A stretch of 64,000 nucleotides of DNA from Comamonas sp. SCN 67-35 (GTDB lineage Bacteria; Pseudomonadota; Gammaproteobacteria; Burkholderiales; Burkholderiaceae_C): assembly GCA_001725255.1 (NCBI GenBank), contig MEFV01000006.1, positions 62,001 to 126,000 on the forward strand, written 5' to 3'. Shown here piece by piece: positions 1 to 7,633 of this stretch (position 1 is the first letter of the stretch; each line of letters opens with the position of its first letter). The notes beneath the pieces were generated by a model. The model did not search any database and was not told the origin of the DNA. It worked only from the letters and a program-made list of their open reading frames with translations. The position numbers and the translations under genes were made by a program.

Positions 1-1
1 C

Positions 2-889
2 AAAGGCCAGCACGTCGCGGCCATCTGGCGCGAGCTGATGTCGGCCTGCCTGGCCCTCGAAGCGCCGCAGCGCGTGGCCATCCTCGGCCCCGAGGGCACG
101 TTCTGCGAACAGGCCGCCATCGAGTATTTCGGCAGCAGCGCGGAGTTCGCCTATTGCGGCAATTTCGACGAGGTCTTCCATGCCGTGGCTGCCGGCACGG
201 CCGAATTCGGCGTCGTGGGCGTCGAAAATTCCAGTGAAGGCGTGGTGACGCGCTCGCTGGACATGTTCCTGCGCACGCCGTGTCACATCGTGGGCGAGGT
301 CAGCCTGCTCGTGCGCCACCACCTGCTGCGCGCGCAGGAAGGCCTGGAAGGCATCGAAGCCGTGCTTGCGCACCCGCAGGCGCTCGCCCAATGCCAGACC
401 TGGCTCTCGCGGCACCTGCCGCATGCCGAGCGCAGGCCGGTATCGAGCAACGCGGAAGGCGCGCGCCTGGCCGCTTCCAATCCGGCCTGGGCGGGCATCG
501 CGAGCGAACGCTCGGCGCAGAAATACGCGCTGCACGTGCTGGCCCACGCCATCCAGGACGACACACACAACCGCACACGCTTCGCCGTCATCTGCCTGCC
601 GCAGACGCTGGCCACGCCCGAGCCCAGCGGGCACGATTGCACGAGCATGGTAGTCTCCGTGATCAACCGGCCCGGCGCCGTGCACGACCTGCTGGTGCCA
701 CTGAAAAAACATGCGGTCTCCATGACCCGCATCGAGTCGCGCCCCGCGCGTACCGGCCAGTGGGAATATTATTTCTACATCGATATCGAAGGGCACCCCG
801 TGCAACCCCACGTCGCCGCCGCACTCAGCGAGCTGCAACAGCTGTGCGCCTTCTACAAGGTGCTGGGCACCTACCCGGTCGCTGGATGA
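2..889 (+). CDS. pheA: Prephenate dehydratase / P-protein, C-terminal part (5' end outside window)
   Basis: Converts prephenate to phenylpyruvate in phenylalanine synthesis. The frame is open to the left edge, so the chorismate mutase domain lies upstream; the residues before the first in-window ATG (KGQHVAAIWREL) read as the linker end of that domain. Seen: GPEGTFCEQAA at the start of the dehydratase domain, ENSSEGVV, the TRFAVI active-site region containing the TRF triplet, then a C-terminal ACT domain with GAVHDLLVPL and ESRPAR, the usual phenylalanine-binding motifs, so feedback inhibition is expected. tyrA follows 9 bp downstream, so the two probably share a transcript. Confidence 0.95.
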   Translation, partial: KGQHVAAIWRELMSACLALEAPQRVAILGPEGTFCEQAAIEYFGSSAEFAYCGNFDEVFHAVAAGTAEFGVVGVENSSEGVVTRSLDMFLRTPCHIVGEVSLLVRHHLLRAQEGLEGIEAVLAHPQALAQCQTWLSRHLPHAERRPVSSNAEGARLAASNPAWAGIASERSAQKYALHVLAHAIQDDTHNRTRFAVICLPQTLATPEPSGHDCTSMVVSVINRPGAVHDLLVPLKKHAVSMTRIESRPARTGQWEYYFYIDIEGHPVQPHVAAALSELQQLCAFYKVLGTYPVAG

Positions 890-898
890 AGGCAAGCC

Positions 899-1783
899 AT
901 GTTTGAACAACTCGGTCTGATCGGCTGCGGCCTGATGGGCGGCTCGTTCGCCCTGGCGATAAAGCGTGCAGGCCTGGTCAAGCGCGTCATCGGCTACAGC
1001 AAGTCGCCAACGACCACCGAACGCGCGCAGCAGCTGGGCGTGATCGACTCGCAGGCCCCATCGGCGCTGATGGCCGTATCCAACTCCGATCTCGTGCTGC
1101 TGGCCATTCCGGTGGCTGCCACCGAGGCCACGCTCAAGGCCATCCGCCACCTGGTCACGCCGCAGACGCTCGTCATGGACGTGGGCTCGACCAAGTCCGA
1201 CGTCGTGGCCGCGGCGCAGCGCTCCCTGCGCGACCATGTCGGCAGTTTCGTGCCCGCGCATCCCATCACGGGGCGCGAGGTGTCGGGGGTGGAGCATGCG
1301 GAGGCGGAGCTCTACAGCGGCCGACAGGTCATCCTGACCCCCACGGACGCCACCGAACCCGACCATGTCGAACGCGCCGAGGCACTCTGGAAGGCCCTGG
1401 GCTGCCGCGTCAAGCGCATGACCCCGCAGGAGCACGATTCGGCGTTTGCGGCGGTCAGCCACCTGCCCCACCTGCTCGCCTTCGCGATGATGCACAGCAT
1501 CTCCATGCAGCCCGAAGCGGATGACTACCTCTCGCTGGCCGGCCCGGGCTTTCGGGATTTCACCCGCATTGCCGCGAGCGACCCCAAGATGTGGCGCGAC
1601 GTGCTGCGCTCCAACCGCGAGGAAGTGCTCGGGCAGGCCGCCCTGTTTCGCGAAGCCCTGCGCGAGCTGGAACAGGCCATGCAGGCCGATGGCGACCAGC
1701 AGCTCGAAGCCCTGATCGGCGAAGCAAGCTCCACGCGCGGCAAGTGGCGCATGGGCGCGCAGCGCAAGAGTGCGTCCTCCTGA
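899..1783 (+). CDS. tyrA: Prephenate dehydrogenase
   Basis: NAD(P)-dependent oxidation of prephenate to 4-hydroxyphenylpyruvate in tyrosine synthesis. The protein has 294 residues, normal for a monofunctional TyrA. An N-terminal Rossmann fold is marked by [12 protein letters not shown] (about residues 8-19). [10 protein letters not shown] and [10 protein letters not shown] are the typical substrate-pocket stretches, and [11 protein letters not shown] carries the conserved histidines. No ACT domain is present. It lies between pheA and aroA-cmk; its TGA is separated by one base from the likely ATG of aroA-cmk, which suggests translational coupling. Confidence 0.95.
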   Translation: MFEQLGLIGCGLMGGSFALAIKRAGLVKRVIGYSKSPTTTERAQQLGVIDSQAPSALMAVSNSDLVLLAIPVAATEATLKAIRHLVTPQTLVMDVGSTKSDVVAAAQRSLRDHVGSFVPAHPITGREVSGVEHAEAELYSGRQVILTPTDATEPDHVERAEALWKALGCRVKRMTPQEHDSAFAAVSHLPHLLAFAMMHSISMQPEADDYLSLAGPGFRDFTRIAASDPKMWRDVLRSNREEVLGQAALFREALRELEQAMQADGDQQLEALIGEASSTRGKWRMGAQRKSASS

Positions 1784-1784
1784 G

Positions 1785-3824
1785 ATGCGGCGCACCGCCT
1801 TTCTCGATCTGCCCCCGCTGCGCACGGTGGGCGGCACGGTCCAACTGCCGGGCTCCAAGAGCATCTCCAACCGCATCCTGCTGCTCGCCGCGCTGAGCGA
1901 AGGCACCACCGAGGTGCGCGACCTGCTGGACAGCGACGACACGCGCGTCATGCTCGACGCCCTGCGCCAGCTCGGCTGCATCATCGAGCCGCTGGGCGAA
2001 CGTGCCCTGCGCATCACCGGCCTGGGCGGACGCACGGCACACGTCCCTGAGGCGAGCCCCGCGCCCACCCGGCTGTTTCTCGGCAACGCCGGAACCGCCA
2101 TGCGCCCCCTCACGGCCGCGCTCGCCCTCATGGGGGGCGAGTTCGAGCTTTCGGGCGTGCCGCGCATGCACGAGCGGCCCATCGGCGATCTGGTGGACGC
2201 GCTTGGCGCCCTGGGCTGCCGCATCCACTACCTGGGCACCCCGGGCTTTCCGCCGCTGCGCATCGCACACGGCGGCGGCGTGCCCCCGCTGCGGCTCGAC
2301 GTGCCCGTGCGCGTGCGCGGCGACGTGTCCAGCCAGTTCCTCACGGCCTTGCTCATGGCGCTGCCGCTGATGGCGCAAACAAGAGACGTGGTCATTGAAG
2401 TCGTCGGAGAGCTGATCTCCAAGCCCTACATCGAGATCACGCTGGCGCTGCTGGCCCGCTTCGGCATCCGGTGGCAGCGCGAGGGCTGGCAGCGTTTCAC
2501 GATCACCGCGGGCAGCCGCTACCGGTCCCCCGGCGTGGCACACGTGGAGGCCGACGCCTCGTCGGCAAGTTATTTCATAGCTGCTGGCGCAATAGCAGCA
2601 AGCCCTGAAGGCCAGAACGGCCTTGAAATTCAGGGCGTGGGCCTGAACTCCATCCAGGGCGATATCCGCTTCATCGAGGCGGCGCGCGCCATGGGCGCGC
2701 AGATCACGGGCAGCGACAACAGCCTGCATGTGCGCCGCGGCGCCTGGCCTCTCAAAGCCATCACGCTCGACTGCAATCACATTCCGGACGCCGCCATGAC
2801 GCTGGCCGCGATGGCGCTTTATGCCGACGGCACCACGCAGCTCACGAACATCGCCAGCTGGCGCGTGAAGGAAACGGACCGCATTGCCGCCATGGTGGCC
2901 GAACTCACGAAGCTGGGCGCCACCTGCGAGGCGGGCGATGATTTCCTGCGCGTGACGCCGCCCGCCAGCAACACGCACTGGCGCGCCGCGCGCATCCACA
3001 CCTACGACGACCATCGCATGGCCATGTGCCTGTCGCTGGCCGCATTCAACCCCGCGCATCTGCCGGTACGCATCGAAGACCCCGGCTGTGTCGCCAAGAC
3101 CTACCCCGGTTATTTTGACGCGCTGTTCCAGGTGGCACAGGCCGACCCCGAGGACATTCCCGTCATCTGCATCGATGGCCCGACCGCCTCGGGCAAGGGC
3201 ACGCTGGCTGCCGAGGTCGCGGCGCGCCTGGGCTACCACCTGCTTGATTCGGGCGCGCTGTACCGGCTCACGGCACTGGCCGCAAGCGCCTCGGCAATCC
3301 CTCTCGACGCGGGCCACGAAGCGCAACTGGCCTCACTCGCAGCCGCGCTGCCCGTGCGCTTCCTGCCCGAGCGCATCCTGCTGGACGGCCGCGACGTGAC
3401 GCAGGCCATCCGTACCGAAGAGGTAGGCATGCAGGCCTCGCAGGTTTCGCAGCTGCCGCGCGTGCGGGCCGCGCTCGTCGCGCTGCAGCATGGTTTCAGG
3501 CGCCTGCCCGGCCTGGTGGCGGACGGGCGCGACATGGGAACGGTGATCTTTCCCCATGCGCCCCTGAAGGTCTACCTCACGGCAAGCAGCCAGTGCCGCG
3601 CCGAAAGGCGCTACAAGCAATTGATTTCCAAGGGAATTGACACTACAATTGCCACCCTTCGCGCGGACCTTGAGGCGCGTGACGCGCGCGACATGCAGCG
3701 CAGCGCCGCACCCCTCAGACCTGCCGAAGACGCCTTGCTGCTGGACAGCTCCGTGCTCACGATCGACGAGACCGTGGCGCGGGTGCTTCAATGGTGGCAG
3801 GCACGTCGTCCGTTTTCGGCCTGA
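1785..3824 (+). CDS. aroA-cmk: Fused EPSP synthase / cytidylate kinase
   Basis: A 679-residue bifunctional protein. Residues 1 to about 440 are 3-phosphoshikimate 1-carboxyvinyltransferase: [44 protein letters not shown] and YDDHRMAM are class signatures. From about residue 455 a cytidylate kinase begins with [19 protein letters not shown], including the P-loop, followed by LDSGALYR and [15 protein letters not shown] at 1770 could extend the frame by five residues, but the ATG at 1785 just after the tyrA stop is the better start. An unusual insertion near 2578-2613 coincides with a dispersed repeat and adds a few residues (SPEGQNG) after the [10 protein letters not shown] segment. The fusion is seen in several Burkholderiales. 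rpsA follows. Confidence 0.93.
   Translation: MRRTAFLDLPPLRTVGGTVQLPGSKSISNRILLLAALSEGTTEVRDLLDSDDTRVMLDALRQLGCIIEPLGERALRITGLGGRTAHVPEASPAPTRLFLGNAGTAMRPLTAALALMGGEFELSGVPRMHERPIGDLVDALGALGCRIHYLGTPGFPPLRIAHGGGVPPLRLDVPVRVRGDVSSQFLTALLMALPLMAQTRDVVIEVVGELISKPYIEITLALLARFGIRWQREGWQRFTITAGSRYRSPGVAHVEADASSASYFIAAGAIAASPEGQNGLEIQGVGLNSIQGDIRFIEAARAMGAQITGSDNSLHVRRGAWPLKAITLDCNHIPDAAMTLAAMALYADGTTQLTNIASWRVKETDRIAAMVAELTKLGATCEAGDDFLRVTPPASNTHWRAARIHTYDDHRMAMCLSLAAFNPAHLPVRIEDPGCVAKTYPGYFDALFQVAQADPEDIPVICIDGPTASGKGTLAAEVAARLGYHLLDSGALYRLTALAASASAIPLDAGHEAQLASLAAALPVRFLPERILLDGRDVTQAIRTEEVGMQASQVSQLPRVRAALVALQHGFRRLPGLVADGRDMGTVIFPHAPLKVYLTASSQCRAERRYKQLISKGIDTTIATLRADLEARDARDMQRSAAPLRPAEDALLLDSSVLTIDETVARVLQWWQARRPFSA
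2578..2613 (+). repeat. Dispersed short repeat, copy R1 (inside aroA)
   Basis: TAGCTGCTGGCGC, then 11 bases, then GCCCTGAAGGCC. The same architecture recurs at 21023, 41213 and 51914 (minus strand). Similarity may extend from about 2571 to 2634, including an internal GGCC-agaa-CGGCC hairpin. It lies in frame within aroA and explains an insertion absent from typical EPSP synthases. Confidence 0.6.
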
Positions 3825-4008
3825 ACGCAGGAAAACGCCGGCACCAGGCGCCCGACCGGCTCCCTCCCGCGCATGCTGCGCACCGGCCCGTCGGTTGTTC
3901 AACCCGTAACCCCGCGGAAATTTTTACCGCATCAGCCTCGCACACAACCCTGACGAACGCCGCAATCGTGCGGCCCGCGGAAACCCTGTGCTGCGATCAA
4001 GGAAATCC

Positions 4009-5691
4009 ATGTCCGAATCTTTTGCCGAGCTGTTTGAAGAGTCCCAGAAGCGCACCGAAATGCGCCCTGGCGAGGTCATTACCGCCGAAGTCGTCGCCGT
4101 CGAGCACAACTTCGTCGTCGTCAATGCTGGCCTGAAGTCCGAAGCCTACGTCCCCATCGAAGAATTCAAGAACGACCAGGGCGAGATCGAGGTCCAGGTG
4201 GGCGACTTCGTGTCCGTGGCCATCGGCTCCATCGAAAACGGCTACGGCGACACCATCCTCTCGCGCGACACCGCCAAGCGCCTCGCCTCGTGGCTCTCGC
4301 TCGAAAAGGCCCTCGAATCGGGCGAATTCGTCTCCGGCACCACGAGCGGCCGCGTCAAGGGCGGCCTCACCGTCATGGTCAACGGCATCCGCGCCTTCCT
4401 GCCGGGCTCGCTCGTCGACACGCGCCCGGTCAAGGACCTGACGCCGTTCGAGAACAAGACCCTGGAATTCAAGGTCATCAAGCTCGACCGCAAGCGCAAC
4501 AACGTGGTGCTGAGCCGCCGCGCCGTGGTGGAAGCCTCGATGGGCGAAGAACGCGCCAAGCTGCTGGAAACGCTCAAGGAAGGCGCCATCGTGCAGGGCG
4601 TGGTCAAGAACATCACCGAATACGGTGCCTTCGTCGACCTGGGCGGCATCGATGGCCTGCTGCACATCACCGACATGGCCTGGCGCCGCGTGCGCCATCC
4701 CTCCGAGGTGGTGCAGGCCGGTCAGGAAATCACCGCCAAGGTGCTCAAGTTCGATCCGGAAAAGCAGCGCGTCTCGCTGGGCCTGAAGCAACTGGGCGAC
4801 GATCCGTGGATGGGCGTCTCGCGCCGCTACCCCTCGGGCACGCGCCTGTTCGGCAAGGTCACCAACATCGCCGACTACGGCGCCTTCGTCGAGCTCGAGC
4901 CTGGCATCGAAGGCCTGGTGCACGTCTCCGAGATGGACTGGACCAACAAGAACGTCGCTCCCGCCAAGGTGGTTTCGCTCGGCGACGAAGTCGAGGTCAT
5001 GGTGCTCGACATCGACGAGGACAAGCGCCGCATCAGCCTGGGCATGAAGCAGTGCAAAGCCAACCCCTGGCAGGAATTCGCGCAGAACATCAACCGCGGC
5101 GACCGCGTCACGGGCCCGATCAAGTCGATCACCGACTTCGGCGTCTTCGTCGGCCTGCCCTCGGGCATCGACGGCCTGGTGCACCTGTCCGACCTGTCGT
5201 GGAACGAACCCGGTGAAACCGCGGTGCGCAACTACAAGAAGGGCCAGGAAGTCGAAGCCATCGTGCTCGCCGTGGACGTGGAGCGCGAGCGCATTTCGCT
5301 GGGCATCAAGCAGCTCGACTCCGATTCGTTCACCACGTTCGCCTCCGTGAACGACAAGGGCCAGACCGTGACCGGCAAGGTCAAGAGCGTGGACGCCCGC
5401 GGCGCGGAAATCGACCTCGGCCAGGACATCATCGGCCACCTGCGCGCCTCCGAAATCTCGCGTGACCGCGTGGAAGACGCGCGCAACGTGCTCAAGGAAG
5501 GCGACGAAGTGACCGCCGTGGTGGTGAACGTGGATCGCAAGACCCGCACCATCCACCTGTCGATCCGCGCCAAGGATCAGGCCGACCAGCAGGAAGCCAT
5601 GGCCAGCCTGAGCCAGACCTCGAGCAACGCCGGCACCACCAGCCTCGGTGCGCTGCTGCGTGCCAAGCTGGATCATTCCGAAGACAAGTGA
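4009..5691 (+). CDS. rpsA: 30S ribosomal protein S1
   Basis: The mRNA-binding ribosomal protein; 560 residues, the usual length for the six-repeat proteobacterial S1. Repeats are recognisable by [39 protein letters not shown] and [20 protein letters not shown]. The ATG at 4009 is preceded by AAGGAAA about 5 bases away; a longer reading from 3988 lacks that signal. The 184-bp gap from aroA-cmk is GC-rich with an AT-rich patch near 3910-3930 and may be an untranslated leader of the kind used for S1 autoregulation, which is inference. A strong hairpin follows before ihfB. Confidence 0.97.
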   Translation: MSESFAELFEESQKRTEMRPGEVITAEVVAVEHNFVVVNAGLKSEAYVPIEEFKNDQGEIEVQVGDFVSVAIGSIENGYGDTILSRDTAKRLASWLSLEKALESGEFVSGTTSGRVKGGLTVMVNGIRAFLPGSLVDTRPVKDLTPFENKTLEFKVIKLDRKRNNVVLSRRAVVEASMGEERAKLLETLKEGAIVQGVVKNITEYGAFVDLGGIDGLLHITDMAWRRVRHPSEVVQAGQEITAKVLKFDPEKQRVSLGLKQLGDDPWMGVSRRYPSGTRLFGKVTNIADYGAFVELEPGIEGLVHVSEMDWTNKNVAPAKVVSLGDEVEVMVLDIDEDKRRISLGMKQCKANPWQEFAQNINRGDRVTGPIKSITDFGVFVGLPSGIDGLVHLSDLSWNEPGETAVRNYKKGQEVEAIVLAVDVERERISLGIKQLDSDSFTTFASVNDKGQTVTGKVKSVDARGAEIDLGQDIIGHLRASEISRDRVEDARNVLKEGDEVTAVVVNVDRKTRTIHLSIRAKDQADQQEAMASLSQTSSNAGTTSLGALLRAKLDHSEDK

Positions 5692-5701
5692 ACGTGCCAC
5701 C

Positions 5702-5731
5702 GGTGCCGGGCGCGCGCTTGCGCCCGGCACC
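5702..5731 (+). terminator. GC-rich hairpin between rpsA and ihfB
   Basis: A perfect 12-bp inverted repeat, GGTGCCGGGCGC and GCGCCCGGCACC, with a 6-base loop (GCGCTT), starts 11 bases after the rpsA stop. No T tract follows, and the ihfB start lies 14 bases downstream. It may therefore be an mRNA-stabilising or attenuating stem rather than a full intrinsic terminator. Confidence 0.6.
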
Positions 5732-5745
5732 GGGCACGAGTTGTC

Positions 5746-6054
5746 ATGGCGATGACCCGCTCAGATCTCGTTCAGGAACTGGCCGCCCGATTCGACCAGT
5801 TCACCCAGCGTGATACGGAATCCGCGGTCAAAGGCATCCTGGACGCCATTGGCGACGCGCTGGTGCGCGGCCACCGCATCGAAATTCGCGGGTTCGGCAG
5901 TTTTTCCGTCAACCATCGGCAACCCCGCGTCGGGCGCAACCCCCGCACGGGCGAGGCCGTCGAGGTGCCGAGCAAACGCGTGGTGCACTTCAAACCCGGC
6001 AAGGCGCTGCGCGGCGCGGTCGGCACGGATGCCCAGAGCGACGCGGGTGCCTGA
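5746..6054 (+). CDS. ihfB: Integration host factor subunit beta
   Basis: DNA-bending nucleoid protein that pairs with IhfA. It has 102 residues of the HU/IHF fold. [11 protein letters not shown] is the signature region, and [13 protein letters not shown] forms the DNA-inserting arm with the intercalating proline. HFKPGKALR closes the domain. ATG at 5746 is used here; ATG at 5752 (MTRSDL) is equally plausible and aligns better with the start of E. coli IHF-beta. Placement right after rpsA is the classic proteobacterial order. Confidence 0.95.
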   Translation: MAMTRSDLVQELAARFDQFTQRDTESAVKGILDAIGDALVRGHRIEIRGFGSFSVNHRQPRVGRNPRTGEAVEVPSKRVVHFKPGKALRGAVGTDAQSDAGA

Positions 6055-6107
6055 GCATCCCCGTCCGTACTCGTGGCAGAGCCTCCTGGCCTCGCGGCGT
6101 CGCGCCT

Positions 6108-6113
6108 TAGAAT
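6108..6113 (+). promoter_or_regulatory. Possible -10 element upstream of lapA
   Basis: TAGAAT in the context CCTTAGAATC, 25 bases before the lapA start. The same hexamer recurs upstream of mnhA, etfB, lldP and the gene at 63959. No convincing -35 is visible. Confidence 0.3.
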
Positions 6114-6137
6114 CGCGATGATCGCTGGGGGAGCCTC

Positions 6138-6428
6138 ATGAAGTACCTGACATGGCTGCTCAAGGCAGCCATTTTTTTCACCCTGTTCGCGTTTGCCTTG
6201 AACAATCAGCAAGACGCCACGGTGCATTTCTTCTTCGGGACGCAATGGACGACTTCGCTCGTGCTCGTGGTGCTGGCGGCCTTCACGCTCGGCGTGGTGG
6301 TGGGCGTGCTGGGCATGGTGCCGCACTGGTGGCGCCATCGCAGCGCCGCGCGGCATCAGCAGGCCGCGGCGCCTGAAAGAGTCGACGCCGCCCCAACCCA
6401 CAACCCGTCCACGCCCCATGGAATTTGA
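6138..6428 (+). CDS. lapA: LapA domain protein, lipopolysaccharide assembly
   Basis: A 96-residue inner-membrane protein with two predicted helices: about residues 5-22 (WLLKAAIFFTLFAFAL) and 40-62 (LVLVVLAAFTLGVVVGVLGM). FALNNQQDATVHFFFG between them is typical of the LapA (DUF1049) family. In E. coli LapA works with LapB to control LpxC turnover and lipopolysaccharide synthesis. GGGGGAG lies a few bases before the ATG. The end overlaps the start of lapB by 11 bases, so the two are probably translationally coupled. Confidence 0.85.
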   Translation: MKYLTWLLKAAIFFTLFAFALNNQQDATVHFFFGTQWTTSLVLVVLAAFTLGVVVGVLGMVPHWWRHRSAARHQQAAAPERVDAAPTHNPSTPHGI

Positions 6429-7584
6429 CCCGAGCTGGCTGCTGATCGGCCTGCCTCTGGCGTTTGTCTTCGGCTGGTTCGCCTCGCGTCTGGATCAACG
6501 CCAGTTGCGCGCGGACAGCCGGCGCGCGCCCAAGGCCTATTTCAAGGGGCTCAATTACCTGCTCAACGAGCAGCAGGATCAAGCCATCGACGCCTTCATC
6601 GAGGCCGTGCAGAACGACCCGGAAACCACGGAGCTGCACTTTGCCCTGGGCAATCTGTTCCGCCGCCGCGGTGAATACAACCGCGCCGTGCGGGTGCACG
6701 AACATCTGCTCTTGCGCGATGACCTGAGCCGCGCCGATCGTGAGCGTGCCCAGCACGGGTTGGCGCTGGACTACCTCAAGGCAGGACTGCTGGACCGCGC
6801 GGAAGACGCCTTGCGGCGCCTGGAAGGCACGCCCTTCGAGACGCAGGCGCGGCTGGCCCTCCTGACCATCTACGAGCGCTCGCACGACTGGGCCCAGGCC
6901 AGCGCCATTGCCCAGCGCATGCAGGACGCGCATCAGGGGGACTTCAGCCAGCGCCAGGCGCATTACCTGTGCGAGCAGGCCCAGCTGCGGCGCGCGCACG
7001 GCGACGTTGGAGCGGCGCGCGCCCTGCTTGACCAGGCGATCACCACCGCGCCGGGCGCGCCCCGCGCCAGGCTGGAACTGGCACGCCTGCAATTGCAGCA
7101 GGGCGAGCACGAGGACGCACTGCGCACGCTCACGGAACTGGCCAGGGCCGCTTCCGCGGCCCTGCCCCTGGCTGCCGGCCTGATGGTGGAGGCCGCCAAC
7201 GCCTGCCATGAACAGGCCAGCGTCAAAGCGCTGCTGCAAGCGCACTACCGAGACCAGGCCTCGCTCGACGTGCTCGATGCCATCGTGACCCTGCAGCAAG
7301 CCACCACCCCCACCGCGCAAGACACGGCGCAAGCGCAAAGCTGGTACGCCGACTATCTGAACCACGAGCCATCGCTCGTGGTGGCCGCCAAGTGGCTTGC
7401 GCATGAAACCCTGAGCCATGAAGAGCGTCACCCCGCAATCCAGCGGGCACTCGATCAGGCCGCCAAACCCTTGACCCGCTACCGCTGCGCAGCCTGCGGT
7501 TTCGAGGCATTGCAACACTTCTGGCAATGTCCAGGCTGCCAGAGCTGGGACAGCTACCCACCGCGGCGCGTCGAAGAACTCTGA
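6418..7584 (+). CDS. lapB: Lipopolysaccharide assembly protein LapB (TPR protein)
   Basis: 388 residues. An N-terminal transmembrane anchor (about 5-20, WLLIGLPLAFVFGWFA) is followed by tetratricopeptide repeats, e.g. AYFKGLNYLLNEQQDQAIDAF near residue 42 and LHFALGNLFRRRGEYNRAV. A C-terminal rubredoxin-like metal knuckle has two CxxC pairs, CAAC and CPGC. This is the LapB/YciM architecture: in E. coli it promotes FtsH-dependent LpxC proteolysis. The overlap with lapA supports the assignment. Confidence 0.93.
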   Translation: MEFDPSWLLIGLPLAFVFGWFASRLDQRQLRADSRRAPKAYFKGLNYLLNEQQDQAIDAFIEAVQNDPETTELHFALGNLFRRRGEYNRAVRVHEHLLLRDDLSRADRERAQHGLALDYLKAGLLDRAEDALRRLEGTPFETQARLALLTIYERSHDWAQASAIAQRMQDAHQGDFSQRQAHYLCEQAQLRRAHGDVGAARALLDQAITTAPGAPRARLELARLQLQQGEHEDALRTLTELARAASAALPLAAGLMVEAANACHEQASVKALLQAHYRDQASLDVLDAIVTLQQATTPTAQDTAQAQSWYADYLNHEPSLVVAAKWLAHETLSHEERHPAIQRALDQAAKPLTRYRCAACGFEALQHFWQCPGCQSWDSYPPRRVEEL

Positions 7585-7618
7585 AAGCACGTGAGGAATG
7601 CCGACGCACCGCACCCCC

Positions 7619-7624
7619 TAGAAT
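7619..7624 (+). promoter_or_regulatory. TAGAAT box just upstream of mnhA
   Basis: CCTAGAATCGGAG starts at 7617 and runs into the mnhA ribosome-binding site. If TAGAAT is a -10 element, transcription would begin only a few bases before the ATG. Its -35 region is not convincing. Confidence 0.25.
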
Positions 7625-7633
7625 CGGAGCGCG

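Noticed and set aside
1560..3326. Long minus-strand open frame (588 codons) opposite tyrA/aroA
   Set aside because: It is a shadow of high-GC coding sequence: low-complexity Arg/Ala/Gly/His composition, no domain, fully covered by a well-supported plus-strand gene. The same holds for similar long frames opposite rpsA, mnhA, dld, sdhA, gltA and tgpA.
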